A stretch of DNA of 21,346 bases from TMED14 sp964475135 (GTDB taxonomy: Bacteria > Bacteroidota > Bacteroidia > Flavobacteriales > Schleiferiaceae), in contig CAYYWL010000028.1 of assembly GCA_964475135.1 (NCBI GenBank), forward strand, positions 1 to 21,346, read 5' to 3'. How positions within the stretch are numbered: position 1 is the first letter of the stretch; every line of letters begins with the position of its first letter. Both the position numbers and the translations under genes were made by a program. Below the pieces are notes generated by a model. It searched no databases. It saw only the letters and a list, made by a program, of their open reading frames with translations, and was not told where the DNA came from. This document shows positions 7,224-13,381 of this stretch, piece after piece.

Positions 7224-8436
7224 CAGCTGGGCTCGTCGTGGCCGCTCGGGCTGCCTGACGCAGTGCGCTCAAGTACCCTCGGTATTGGCGGCTTAGGTAG
7301 GCCGTCTTTCGGGCGTAGTGCGACCCTGGTCCTCGGGCAATCTGGTCAACGTTTCCGAACCAAATCAACGGGTCGTATCCCTCTTTGGCCGCTTTTTTTT
7401 GTGCACGTTCCACAGGCGCGGGCCCCGTATTGTACGAAGCCATAACAAATGGCAGCCGTTCCTCAGGCGGAACCCCTCGGTCGTGCCAAAACATGTCCAG
7501 GTAGCGCAGGTAGCGCAAGCCCACTTTGATGTTTTGCTTTGGGTCGGTTAGGTCCACAGGCCCGCGGTTCATGCGCTCGGCAGTTGACGGGATAAGCTGC
7601 ATAAGTCCCGTGGCTCCGGCGGGAGATACAATTCCTGTGTTGAAGCGACTTTCAGTAAAAATCAGCGCGGTGAGCGTGGCCCGATCCCAATGGTCGTGGC
7701 CCGTAAGCTGTGCGTCAAACCGGGACAGTGAAGTGTCGCGACGGGGAGCAGATTGACGTGACCACGCACCGAGCGTGCGCTTCACCTTTCGGCTTCGCAG
7801 GTGGCTGTTGAGCTCGGCGGTCAGCAGGCTGTCACCGGGTCGCACGGCCCAGTGCATGCTGCCCTTTGCAATGGGGGTTCCGCGCGTGCCATAGCTTTCG
7901 GCCACATACTTTGGCATCAGCCATCCGACGGAATCCGGATCCGCAAACCGAAACATGGGACTCTGCGCGACCTGAAGGGACAGGCTGTCGGCTTGAAGCA
8001 TCCAAAGCGGTTTTGGATATCCATTCGGTACCATGGTGGCGCCCTCTGGCCCAACCCGCACCCAGGTGAACCTTCGCACTGCCGCCGTGGGCTCCAAATC
8101 TCCGAGTGCGTCGGGCGGAATCGGTCCAAGTGCCACATCAGCCTGCCCGCTTCGCACGGCCTCAAGGGCTTCGGCGACACTCGCCGCATAGGTCCAGTGA
8201 ATGGGGTGGCCCGTAGCACGCGACCACATCTCAAGGATCTGTACGTCGTAGCCCTCGATTTTGCCGTCGCGCACATGCATCACTCCAAAGTCCGGTACCA
8301 CGACCGCCCGAACCGGGCCTTCCATCCAAACCTCGGTCCAGTCAGCGGTTCGTTCGAGTTCTACGGCGGGGTTGGGTGAGCCCACGACCAAAGTCATGAC
8401 GACAAGGGTAATCCACCACCTCCAGTGCTTGATCAT
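7204..8436 (-). CDS. mltF: MltF-like membrane-bound lytic murein transglycosylase
   Basis: The 410-residue protein starts with a signal or anchor segment (about residues 5-20). Residues 40-225 resemble a family 3 solute-binding domain (the EGYDVQILEM region, then GQADVALGPI), the regulatory module of MltF. Residues 250-395 are an SLT transglycosylase domain: catalytic Glu262 in FTESRFN, GATGLMQLIPSTA at 275-287, and ASYNTGPAPVERA at 333-345. It should cleave the MurNAc-GlcNAc bond in peptidoglycan, giving 1,6-anhydro ends, in the periplasm. The tail is alanine- and threonine-rich. It converges on the MBOAT gene with a 20-base coding overlap and is divergent from miaE with 43 bases between starts. 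No TAnnTTTG box was found for it. The SLT call is very strong; the exact MltF assignment rests on the two-domain order. Confidence 0.88.
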   Translation of the reverse strand: MIKHWRWWITLVVMTLVVGSPNPAVELERTADWTEVWMEGPVRAVVVPDFGVMHVRDGKIEGYDVQILEMWSRATGHPIHWTYAASVAEALEAVRSGQADVALGPIPPDALGDLEPTAAVRRFTWVRVGPEGATMVPNGYPKPLWMLQADSLSLQVAQSPMFRFADPDSVGWLMPKYVAESYGTRGTPIAKGSMHWAVRPGDSLLTAELNSHLRSRKVKRTLGAWSRQSAPRRDTSLSRFDAQLTGHDHWDRATLTALIFTESRFNTGIVSPAGATGLMQLIPSTAERMNRGPVDLTDPKQNIKVGLRYLRYLDMFWHDRGVPPEERLPFVMASYNTGPAPVERAQKKAAKEGYDPLIWFGNVDQIARGPGSHYARKTAYLSRQYRGYLSALRQAARAATTSPAAKTESK

Positions 8437-8438
8437 GG

Positions 8439-8470
8439 CCCGAAGATCGGTCTTCTCGGGCGTACTTTTG
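8439..8470 (+). promoter_or_regulatory. miaE promoter box with an adjacent imperfect palindrome
   Basis: TACTTTTG at 8463-8470 matches the Bacteroidota -7 consensus TAnnTTTG and ends 9 bases before the ATG at 8480. It supports that start over the in-frame ATG at 8435. No TTTG is seen 20 bases upstream. That place is taken by an imperfect dyad at 8439-8460 (core GAAGA-TCGG-TCTTC with CCC/GGG outside), which may be an operator or just a hairpin. It lies between the divergent mltF and miaE starts. Confidence 0.5.
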
Positions 8471-8479
8471 CGCTTGATT

Positions 8480-9061
8480 ATGCTAGGGCTTCAACTTCCA
8501 ACTGATCCGCGCTGGGCGTCCGCTGCCGAAATGCACCTCAGCGACATCTTGACCGACCATGCGTACTGCGAGCAAAAGGCCGCGTCTACAGCGATTTCGC
8601 TAATGATTACCTACCCGGAACTGAGCGACCTCGTTACCGAAATGGCTGCACTCGCCCGCGAAGAAATGAGCCATTTTGAAATGGTGCACAAGCGCATAAT
8701 TGAGCGCGGAATGACGCTAGGGCGCGAGCGCAAAGACGAGTACGTCGCGGCAATCACGAAGTTTTTTGCGCCCCACGGCGACCGCATGAAGCGGTTGGTG
8801 CACCGTCTATTGATTGCGGCCCTCATCGAAGCCCGAAGTTGCGAGCGGTTTCGCGTGCTCAGTGAATCCGTGCAGGACGCCGAATTAGCCACGTTCTACA
8901 GCCGCTTGATGGCCTCTGAGGCCAACCACTACACGATGTTTTTGAAGTTTGCGCGCCAGTACGGCGACCGCGCCGAGGTTGACCGCCTCTGGAAGGAACT
9001 TCTTGCCTACGAGGCGACCGTAGTCGCCACCTTTACCAACCCTCAATACGTGCACGGCTAA
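8480..9061 (+). CDS. miaE: MiaE, tRNA-(ms2io6A37) hydroxylase
   Basis: From ATG 8480 this gives 193 residues, starting MLGLQLPTDPRW as in other Bacteroidota MiaE proteins. It is a ferritin-like di-iron monooxygenase that hydroxylates the isopentenyl group of 2-methylthio-N6-isopentenyladenosine at position 37 of tRNAs reading U-starting codons, using oxygen. The iron ligands are visible: Glu31 (CEQKAA), the E-x2-H pair Glu62/His65 (EEMSH), a glutamate in EARSCERF (117-122), and Glu147/His150 (EANHY). The frame is open further upstream to 8261, but that part lies antisense to mltF and lacks conservation. A promoter box sits 9 bases before 8480. gcvT follows after 21 bases, so miaE, gcvT and the regulator may be co-transcribed. 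It implies an oxygen-using organism, since MiaE needs O2. Confidence 0.92.
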   Translation: MLGLQLPTDPRWASAAEMHLSDILTDHAYCEQKAASTAISLMITYPELSDLVTEMAALAREEMSHFEMVHKRIIERGMTLGRERKDEYVAAITKFFAPHGDRMKRLVHRLLIAALIEARSCERFRVLSESVQDAELATFYSRLMASEANHYTMFLKFARQYGDRAEVDRLWKELLAYEATVVATFTNPQYVHG

Positions 9062-9082
9062 CCCGCTCCGCACCAATTTTCT

Positions 9083-10180
9083 ATGGAACAGCTCAAAAAG
9101 ACCCCCCTGTACGACCAGCACGTTGCGCTTGGCGCCAAAATGGTTCCGTTCGCCGGATACGAAATGCCCGTGCAGTACGCCGGTGTGAGCCACGAGCACC
9201 ACGTCGTACGCCAAAAGGTCGGAATGTTCGACGTGTCGCACATGGGCGAATTCTGGGTTGAAGGGGCAGATGCTACGGCGTTTTTGAATTCCGTTACGAG
9301 CAATGACGTTGCCAAGCTCACTCCGGGCAAGGTGCAGTACAGCTGCCTTCCCAACGCTACTGGCGGAATCGTGGACGATCTGCTCGTCTACTGCGTGAAC
9401 GACACCAAGTACATGCTGGTCGTCAACGCCAGCAACATGGCCAAGGATTGGGCGTGGCTGCAGCAGTTTGCAGGCAATTTTGACGTTCGTATGACCGATG
9501 TTTCTGAGGACACGGCACTCTTGGCTGTTCAGGGCCCCTTGGCGGCCCAAGCGCTTCAGTCCCTCACGGATCTTGACCTCGGAGCCATGACCTACTACAC
9601 CTTTGGCATCGGCAGCTTCGCAGGCGTTTCAAACGTCGTAGTGAGCGCCACGGGCTACACTGGCGCGGGAGGCTTTGAAATCTACATTCCGAATGCCCAT
9701 GCCGCCGCCGCGTGGGACGCGATTATTGCCGCAGGAGCTTCCTTTGGCCTCGAGCCCATCGGCCTCGGAGCCCGCGACACCCTTCGTCTTGAAATGGGAT
9801 TTTGCTTGTACGGCAACGACATCGACGATACGACGTCGCCCATTGAAGCTGGTCTGGGGTGGATCACCAAGTTCACTAAGGAATTCACCAACTCAGCGGC
9901 CCTCAAGGCTCAAAAAGAGGCGGGAGTCGCCCGTAAACTCGTGGGCATTAAGCTGCTTGAGCGTGGGGTTCCGCGTCATGGATACCCCATCGTAGACGCC
10001 GACGGCAACGTTGTGGGCGAGGTAACGAGCGGAACCATGGCTCCGTCCCTCAACGAAGCCATTGGAATGGCCTACGTTCCGACGGCCTCGGCGGCTCCAG
10101 GCAGCACTGTGTATGTGGAAATTCGCGGCAAGGCCCTCAAAGCTGAGGTGGTTTCGCTTCCATTTTATAAAGCGCAGTAA
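9083..10180 (+). CDS. gcvT: Aminomethyltransferase, glycine cleavage system T protein
   Basis: This 365-residue protein has the expected GcvT length and signatures. The N-terminal part reads KTPLYDQHVALGAKMVPFAGYEMPVQY (written here across residues 6-32), followed by GMFDVSHMGE and TGGIVDDLLVY; GYTGAGGFEIY and GARDTLRLEMGFCLYGNDID follow in the middle, and EVTSGTMAPSLNEAIGMAYV near the end. It takes the aminomethyl group from the lipoyl H protein and moves the one-carbon unit to tetrahydrofolate, releasing ammonia, in the cytosol. The P and H proteins are not in this window, so the glycine cleavage genes are scattered, as is common in this phylum. An Lrp/AsnC regulator follows after 2 bases once the artefactual gap is removed. 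That invites the idea of glycine-linked control, which is inferred. Confidence 0.96.
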   Translation: MEQLKKTPLYDQHVALGAKMVPFAGYEMPVQYAGVSHEHHVVRQKVGMFDVSHMGEFWVEGADATAFLNSVTSNDVAKLTPGKVQYSCLPNATGGIVDDLLVYCVNDTKYMLVVNASNMAKDWAWLQQFAGNFDVRMTDVSEDTALLAVQGPLAAQALQSLTDLDLGAMTYYTFGIGSFAGVSNVVVSATGYTGAGGFEIYIPNAHAAAAWDAIIAAGASFGLEPIGLGARDTLRLEMGFCLYGNDIDDTTSPIEAGLGWITKFTKEFTNSAALKAQKEAGVARKLVGIKLLERGVPRHGYPIVDADGNVVGEVTSGTMAPSLNEAIGMAYVPTASAAPGSTVYVEIRGKALKAEVVSLPFYKAQ

Positions 10181-10363
10181 GGATGAAACTCGACAACGTC
10201 GACCGCGANNNNNNNNNNNNNNNNNNNNNNNNNNNNNNNNNNNNNNNNNNNNNNNNNNNNNNNNNNNNNNNNNNNNNNNNNNNNNNNNNNNNNNNNNNNN
10301 NNNNNNNNTCGCTTCCATTTTATAAAGCGCAGTAAGGATGAAACTCGACAACGTCGACCGCGA
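10154..10363. other. Artefactual assembly gap with 55-bp duplicated flanks (gcvT-lrp junction)
   Basis: The Ns at 10209-10308 are flanked by two identical 55-base copies (10154-10208 and 10309-10363). Each copy holds the last codons of gcvT, the TAA, two Gs, and the first 26 bases of the regulator gene. As with the first gap, this is a contig end overlap of k=55. The partial regulator start at 10183-10208 and the gcvT tail at 10309-10335 are not extra genes. Confidence 0.93.
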
Positions 10364-10811
10364 AATCCTGCGCCACCTGCTCGAAGACGCCCGCAAAACC
10401 TATACGGATATTGCTAAGGAGCTCAGTGTTAGCCCCGGAACCATTCACGTCCGCGTGAAAAAGCTCGAAAAGGCCGGAATCATCAAGGGTGCCAGCCTCC
10501 AAGTGGACTACGACCAGTTGGGCTACGGATTCATTGCTTTTGTAGGCGTATACCTGAGTAAAACGTCGGCTACGCATGAAGTTATTGATGCACTTAAAAC
10601 GATTCCTGAGGTGACCGTCGCGCACATCGCCACGGGCCGCTTTGGAATCTTCGCCAAGATTCGCTGCCAAGACACCAAGCACGCTAAGGACATCATCTTT
10701 AAGATTAGCGACATTCCGGGTGTTTCGAACACCGAAACGATGATCGCCCTTGAGGAGCCCATTAACAGCTCCAAGGCCCTACTGACTCAGATTTTACACC
10801 TCAACGACTAG
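10338..10811 (+). CDS. Lrp/AsnC family transcriptional regulator
   Basis: The protein has 157 residues, the usual Lrp/AsnC size. The N-terminal winged helix-turn-helix (about residues 3-60) starts LDNVDREILRHLLEDARKTY and includes SVSPGTIHVRVKKLEKAGII, the recognition-helix region. The C-terminal ligand-binding RAM/ACT-like domain (about 65-145) reads GYGFIAFVGVYL and VTVAHIATGRFGIFAKI. These proteins form octamers or dimers and sense an amino acid. Removing the duplicated contig overlap places the ATG 2 bases after the gcvT stop (GTAAGGATG), so it is most likely in the gcvT operon and may respond to glycine or a related amino acid; that ligand is inferred. It converges with tcdA, 12 bases away. 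Confidence 0.94.
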   Translation: MKLDNVDREILRHLLEDARKTYTDIAKELSVSPGTIHVRVKKLEKAGIIKGASLQVDYDQLGYGFIAFVGVYLSKTSATHEVIDALKTIPEVTVAHIATGRFGIFAKIRCQDTKHAKDIIFKISDIPGVSNTETMIALEEPINSSKALLTQILHLND

Positions 10812-10835
10812 CAAGTTTAGTAACTAGTTACTTGC
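10811..10835. repeat. Dyad covering the convergent lrp and tcdA stop codons
   Basis: GCAAGT (10811-10816) pairs with ACTTGC (10830-10835), and inside lies a perfect palindrome AGTAACTAGTTACT (10819-10832). It touches the end of both stop codons. No T-run follows on either strand, so it is a weak candidate for a shared transcription end or an RNA 3'-end-stabilising hairpin. Confidence 0.4.
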
Positions 10836-11552
10836 CATAAGTTTGCGAACGGCGAAGCTGGCCGCATGGATACCGAATGATGCCGGAATCCATGAACTGG
10901 TTCCGTAGAATGATTTTTTGAAGTTGCTCCCGTCTGTGAGTCGCACGCTTTCGGGGTTGGCGATTTCACTGCTGAATACGACGTGAAACCCTTTGCGAAT
11001 GCGGTACTCGGCCCCTAATCGTTTGCGGATGTGCCGCGCAAACGGGCAGTTGTAGCTCTTTTCAACCTTCGCAATCTGAATTTTGCTGGGATCCAATCGT
11101 CCGCCAGCGCCCATGGAGCTGATGAACGGAATCTTTTCGCCCAATGCCGTTACAATGAAGTTGAGCTTGGGCTGTACACTGTCAATGCAGTCCAACGCAA
11201 AATCGACTTCAGCCGATTGGAGCAACTTGCGCATGGCTTCTGGGTTCAGGAACGAGTCGATGGCTTCGACCTGGCATTCGGGATTGATGTCCAAAATGCG
11301 GTCGCGCATCAGCCACGCCTTTTTTTGTCCGTGGGTACTGCTCAGTGCCTGAAGCTGGCGGTTGCGGTTGGTGGGATCCACCACGTCACCATCGACAATG
11401 GTGAGGCGTCCCACGCCAGAGCGGGCGAGGAATTCGGCGGCGAAGCTTCCGACGCCCCCCAAGCCGACCACGAGCACATGGGCTTTTTGAAGGCGTTCAA
11501 GGGCGTCGGGGCCCACCAAAAGTTCAGTACGTTCGAGCCAAGTTGGAAGCAT
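10824..11552 (-). CDS. tcdA: tRNA threonylcarbamoyladenosine dehydratase (TcdA/CsdL)
   Basis: This 242-residue protein is an E1-like (ThiF/MoeB fold) ATP-dependent enzyme. The nucleotide-binding loop GLGGVGS is at residues 30-36, the acidic VDGD at 53-56, and the NRNRQ motif at 62-66. These and the WLERTELLVG opening fit TcdA and not ThiF or MoeB: the start matches the TcdA pattern and there is no clear zinc-binding CxxC pair. TcdA cyclises t6A at position 37 of ANN-decoding tRNAs to ct6A. With miaE nearby, two different position-37 tRNA modifiers lie within 3 kb, which may be coincidence. The start ATG is only 5 bases from a TAnnTTTG box, so the mRNA may be leaderless. It converges on the Lrp-type gene with 12 bases between stops. 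Confidence 0.9.
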   Translation of the reverse strand: MLPTWLERTELLVGPDALERLQKAHVLVVGLGGVGSFAAEFLARSGVGRLTIVDGDVVDPTNRNRQLQALSSTHGQKKAWLMRDRILDINPECQVEAIDSFLNPEAMRKLLQSAEVDFALDCIDSVQPKLNFIVTALGEKIPFISSMGAGGRLDPSKIQIAKVEKSYNCPFARHIRKRLGAEYRIRKGFHVVFSSEIANPESVRLTDGSNFKKSFYGTSSWIPASFGIHAASFAVRKLMASN

Positions 11553-11557
11553 GGCGG

Positions 11558-11565
11558 CAAAAGTA
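11558..11565 (-). promoter_or_regulatory. tcdA promoter -7 box
   Basis: On the minus strand TACTTTTG matches TAnnTTTG and ends 5 bases before the tcdA ATG at 11552. Transcription starting the usual few bases downstream would begin at or next to the start codon. No good -33 TTTG is seen at 20 bases, so the call rests on the -7 box alone. Confidence 0.5.
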
Positions 11566-11574
11566 CGTGCGTAC

Positions 11575-11740
11575 CACTTTTGGTTTCTAGCTACTGGCTT
11601 CTGGTTTTTAGTTCCTGATTTTTAGTTTCTGGTTAATTGGTTCAGCACCAATTTCCGCCAGATGCCCAAAGCCATGAGCTTCGTGCGTCGTTGGATTGGA
11701 TTCCGTTGAACAAGAAACCAGAAACTAGAAGCTCGATGCT
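11575..11740. repeat. Degenerate intergenic repeat cluster (CTGGTTTCTAG-like)
   Basis: Between tcdA and the GAPDH gene the sequence repeats variants of a roughly 10-15-base unit: GGTTTCTAG, CTTCTGGTTTTTAG and TAGTTTCTGGTT at 11582-11634. It returns in opposite orientation at 11711-11730 (AAGAAACCAGAAACTAGAAG). TAGTTTCTGGTT (11623-11634) and AACCAGAAACTA (11716-11727) are a perfect 12-bp inverted pair 81 bases apart. The DNA between looks non-coding. It is unlike the neighbouring coding sequence and may be a dispersed intergenic repeat family or a folded RNA. The 193-base interval 11553-11745 holds no gene. Confidence 0.6.
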
Positions 11741-11745
11741 ACCAA

Positions 11746-13200
11746 CTAGTAGTACGTTTTGCGGCGAACCCCCGCAATGTGCTTCGCCAAGCGCATTACC
11801 TGGCGGGTGTATCCGTACTCGTTATCGTACCACACATAGAGCACCGCGTTGCGCCCGTCGGCGTGTATCAAGGTTGCTTCACTGTCGACAATTGAACAGC
11901 AGGAGTCACCTACGATGTCGCTTGACACGAGTTCGGGACTGGTCGAGAACTTGATTTGCTCCACGAGGGCCCCACGGTAGGCGGCGGACTTTAAGGCGGA
12001 ATTCAGAGCTTCTCGTTCGGTCGCTTTGCTTAGGTTGAGTTTGAGAATGGCGAGTGATCCGTTCGGAACCGGAACCCGAATCGCATTGCTGGTGAACTTG
12101 GCTCCGAGGCCCGGAATAGCTTTGTCAATGGCGCTGCCGGCACCCGTTTCAGTAATCACCATGTTGAGCGCTGCGGCGCGGCCACGGCGGTACTTGGGGT
12201 GCATGTTGTCGACCAAATTTTGGTCGTTCGTGTAGGCGTGGATCGTTTCGATGTGACCTTGCTCGATTCCGAACTGGTCCTGCATCACTTTGAGCACGGG
12301 AACGATCGCGTTGGTGGTGCAGGATGCGGCTGAGAAGATCGTCTCGGTACCCCAGTCTCGGTCGTGGTTGACTCCGAACACAATATTCGGAATTCCTTTT
12401 CCGGGCGCAGTCAAGAGCACCTTCGTGCAACCTTTGGACTGCTGGTGGCGTGCGAGGGCTTCGCGGTCCCTAAAGGCTCCGGTGTTGTCAATGACGAGCA
12501 CATTCGAGAATCCGTAGGTGGTGTAGTCAATGTCTTCGGGCTTGGCTGCGTTGATCATCAGCACAGGACGGCCGTTGACAATCAGTGCGTTTTTGGCGGA
12601 ATCAGCTGAGACCGTCCCAGGGAATTGCCCATGAATAGAGTCGACGCGCAGGAGGGAAGCGCGCTTTTCGAGGTCTTCAGCGCCGCCGCCGCGCACGACG
12701 ATTGCGCGCAAGCGCAATTGCTCGCCGCGGCCTTCTTGGGCGATGAGTTCGCGGGCCACGAGGCGTCCGATGCGTCCAAATCCGTAAAGGACGACGTCGA
12801 CGGGTTTCGGGGCGGGGTTGGATCCAGCCGTGAATCCGCTCAGTTTGTGCTGCAAAAAGGCCTTTCGCGTGAGAAATGAGCCCGCTTCGCGGCACCATTC
12901 GGTGGCCAAGCGTCCGAGGTCAAGTGAGGAATTTTGGACTCCGAACTCGTAGATGGCATGGGCCATGGCTAGGCTGTCGTCGACGGTGATTCGCTCTTCA
13001 GCCATCACCACGGCGTGCTCGTGGATGTGCAGAACTTCTGAGGCGCGCTGGTCCAGAAGGGCCTGGCGAAAGAGTACAACTTTGACGTTGCGGTCGTAGT
13101 ACAAATCGCTCGCAACTTTCACGAGGTCAGTAGCGGATTTTTCGAGCGCAATGCGCGCTTGGACGGACGACGGGTAGGCGTTCGCGGACGGATTCATCAA
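11746..13200 (-). CDS. gap: Glyceraldehyde-3-phosphate dehydrogenase with long N-terminal extension
   Basis: The protein has 484 residues, about 150 more than the usual 330. The extra N-terminal 130 residues are mostly helical and not recognised. The catalytic part starts near residue 134: GFGRIGR at 140-146, SIHGQFPG at 189-196, the active-site SAASCTTNA with Cys294, and HAYTND with His321, then WYDNEYGYTRQVMRL near the end. It oxidises glyceraldehyde-3-phosphate to 1,3-bisphosphoglycerate or runs in reverse. At the end of the second Rossmann strand, where NAD-specific enzymes have Asp (AIND), this one reads AIVVRGGG, with no acid and a nearby Arg, which suggests NADP use and perhaps a gluconeogenic role (inference). 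Long GAPDHs of this type are known in Bacteroidota and some proteobacteria. A good promoter lies 28 bases upstream. Confidence 0.92.
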   Translation of the reverse strand: MMNPSANAYPSSVQARIALEKSATDLVKVASDLYYDRNVKVVLFRQALLDQRASEVLHIHEHAVVMAEERITVDDSLAMAHAIYEFGVQNSSLDLGRLATEWCREAGSFLTRKAFLQHKLSGFTAGSNPAPKPVDVVLYGFGRIGRLVARELIAQEGRGEQLRLRAIVVRGGGAEDLEKRASLLRVDSIHGQFPGTVSADSAKNALIVNGRPVLMINAAKPEDIDYTTYGFSNVLVIDNTGAFRDREALARHQQSKGCTKVLLTAPGKGIPNIVFGVNHDRDWGTETIFSAASCTTNAIVPVLKVMQDQFGIEQGHIETIHAYTNDQNLVDNMHPKYRRGRAAALNMVITETGAGSAIDKAIPGLGAKFTSNAIRVPVPNGSLAILKLNLSKATEREALNSALKSAAYRGALVEQIKFSTSPELVSSDIVGDSCCSIVDSEATLIHADGRNAVLYVWYDNEYGYTRQVMRLAKHIAGVRRKTYY

Positions 13201-13228
13201 GGTTTGGTTTTTGGGTTGGGTTGTGCCG

Positions 13229-13260
13229 CAAAGGTAGCCGCCGAAGTGGGCAGGCTCAAG
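13229..13260 (-). promoter_or_regulatory. Promoter of the long GAPDH gene
   Basis: On the minus strand CTTG (13257-13260) and TACCTTTG (13229-13236) are exactly 20 bases apart, the same spacing and -7 box as the LysM operon promoter at 2259-2290. The box ends 28 bases before the ATG at 13200, leaving a short leader. Confidence 0.65.
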
Positions 13261-13284
13261 ACGATTTCGCGCAATTTTTCTCAG

Positions 13285-13343
13285 CTAAGTGTCCGGAATA
13301 GAGATAATTAAAAAAGCCGGTTTTGCGTATATTGGACACTTAG
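13285..13343. repeat. 10-bp inverted repeat pair overlapping the htrA terminator
   Basis: CTAAGTGTCC (13285-13294) and GGACACTTAG (13334-13343) are perfect inverted repeats bounding a 59-base segment. They extend imperfectly (AATA and TATT on the inner sides). The right copy sits in the loop of the terminator hairpin at 13316-13359. It could be the scar of a small transposable element or a rearranged insertion-sequence end, or an alternative RNA fold competing with the terminator. There is no coding capacity inside. Confidence 0.5.
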
Positions 13344-13359
13344 TCCACGCAAAACCGGC
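13310..13359 (-). terminator. Terminator of the htrA-type gene
   Basis: Read on the minus strand, GCCGGTTTTGCG and CGCAAAACCGGC form a perfect 12-bp stem (13316-13327 with 13348-13359) followed by six Ts (13310-13315). The 20-base loop contains a second small stem (TGGAC/GTCCA). It lies 22 bases beyond the htrA stop at 13382 and before the GAPDH promoter, separating the two minus-strand genes. Confidence 0.85.
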
Positions 13360-13381
13360 CTAAGGCCTGGGTGAAGCAATA

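Noticed and set aside
7801..8379. 192-codon plus-strand open frame opposite the mltF-like gene
   Set aside because: Antisense shadow of the binding-protein domain; low-complexity translation with no signature.
8261..8479. N-terminal extension of MiaE, including the ATG at 8435
   Set aside because: This part is antisense to mltF, is not MiaE-like, and lies upstream of or within the likely miaE promoter. The family start MLGL is at 8480.
10183..10208. Truncated second copy of the Lrp/AsnC gene
   Set aside because: It is the left end of the duplicated contig overlap, identical to the start of the full gene at 10338.
10824..11552. ThiF or MoeB adenylyltransferase
   Set aside because: The E1-like fold is shared, but the TcdA-type opening, the length and the lack of thiamine or molybdopterin neighbours favour the tRNA dehydratase.
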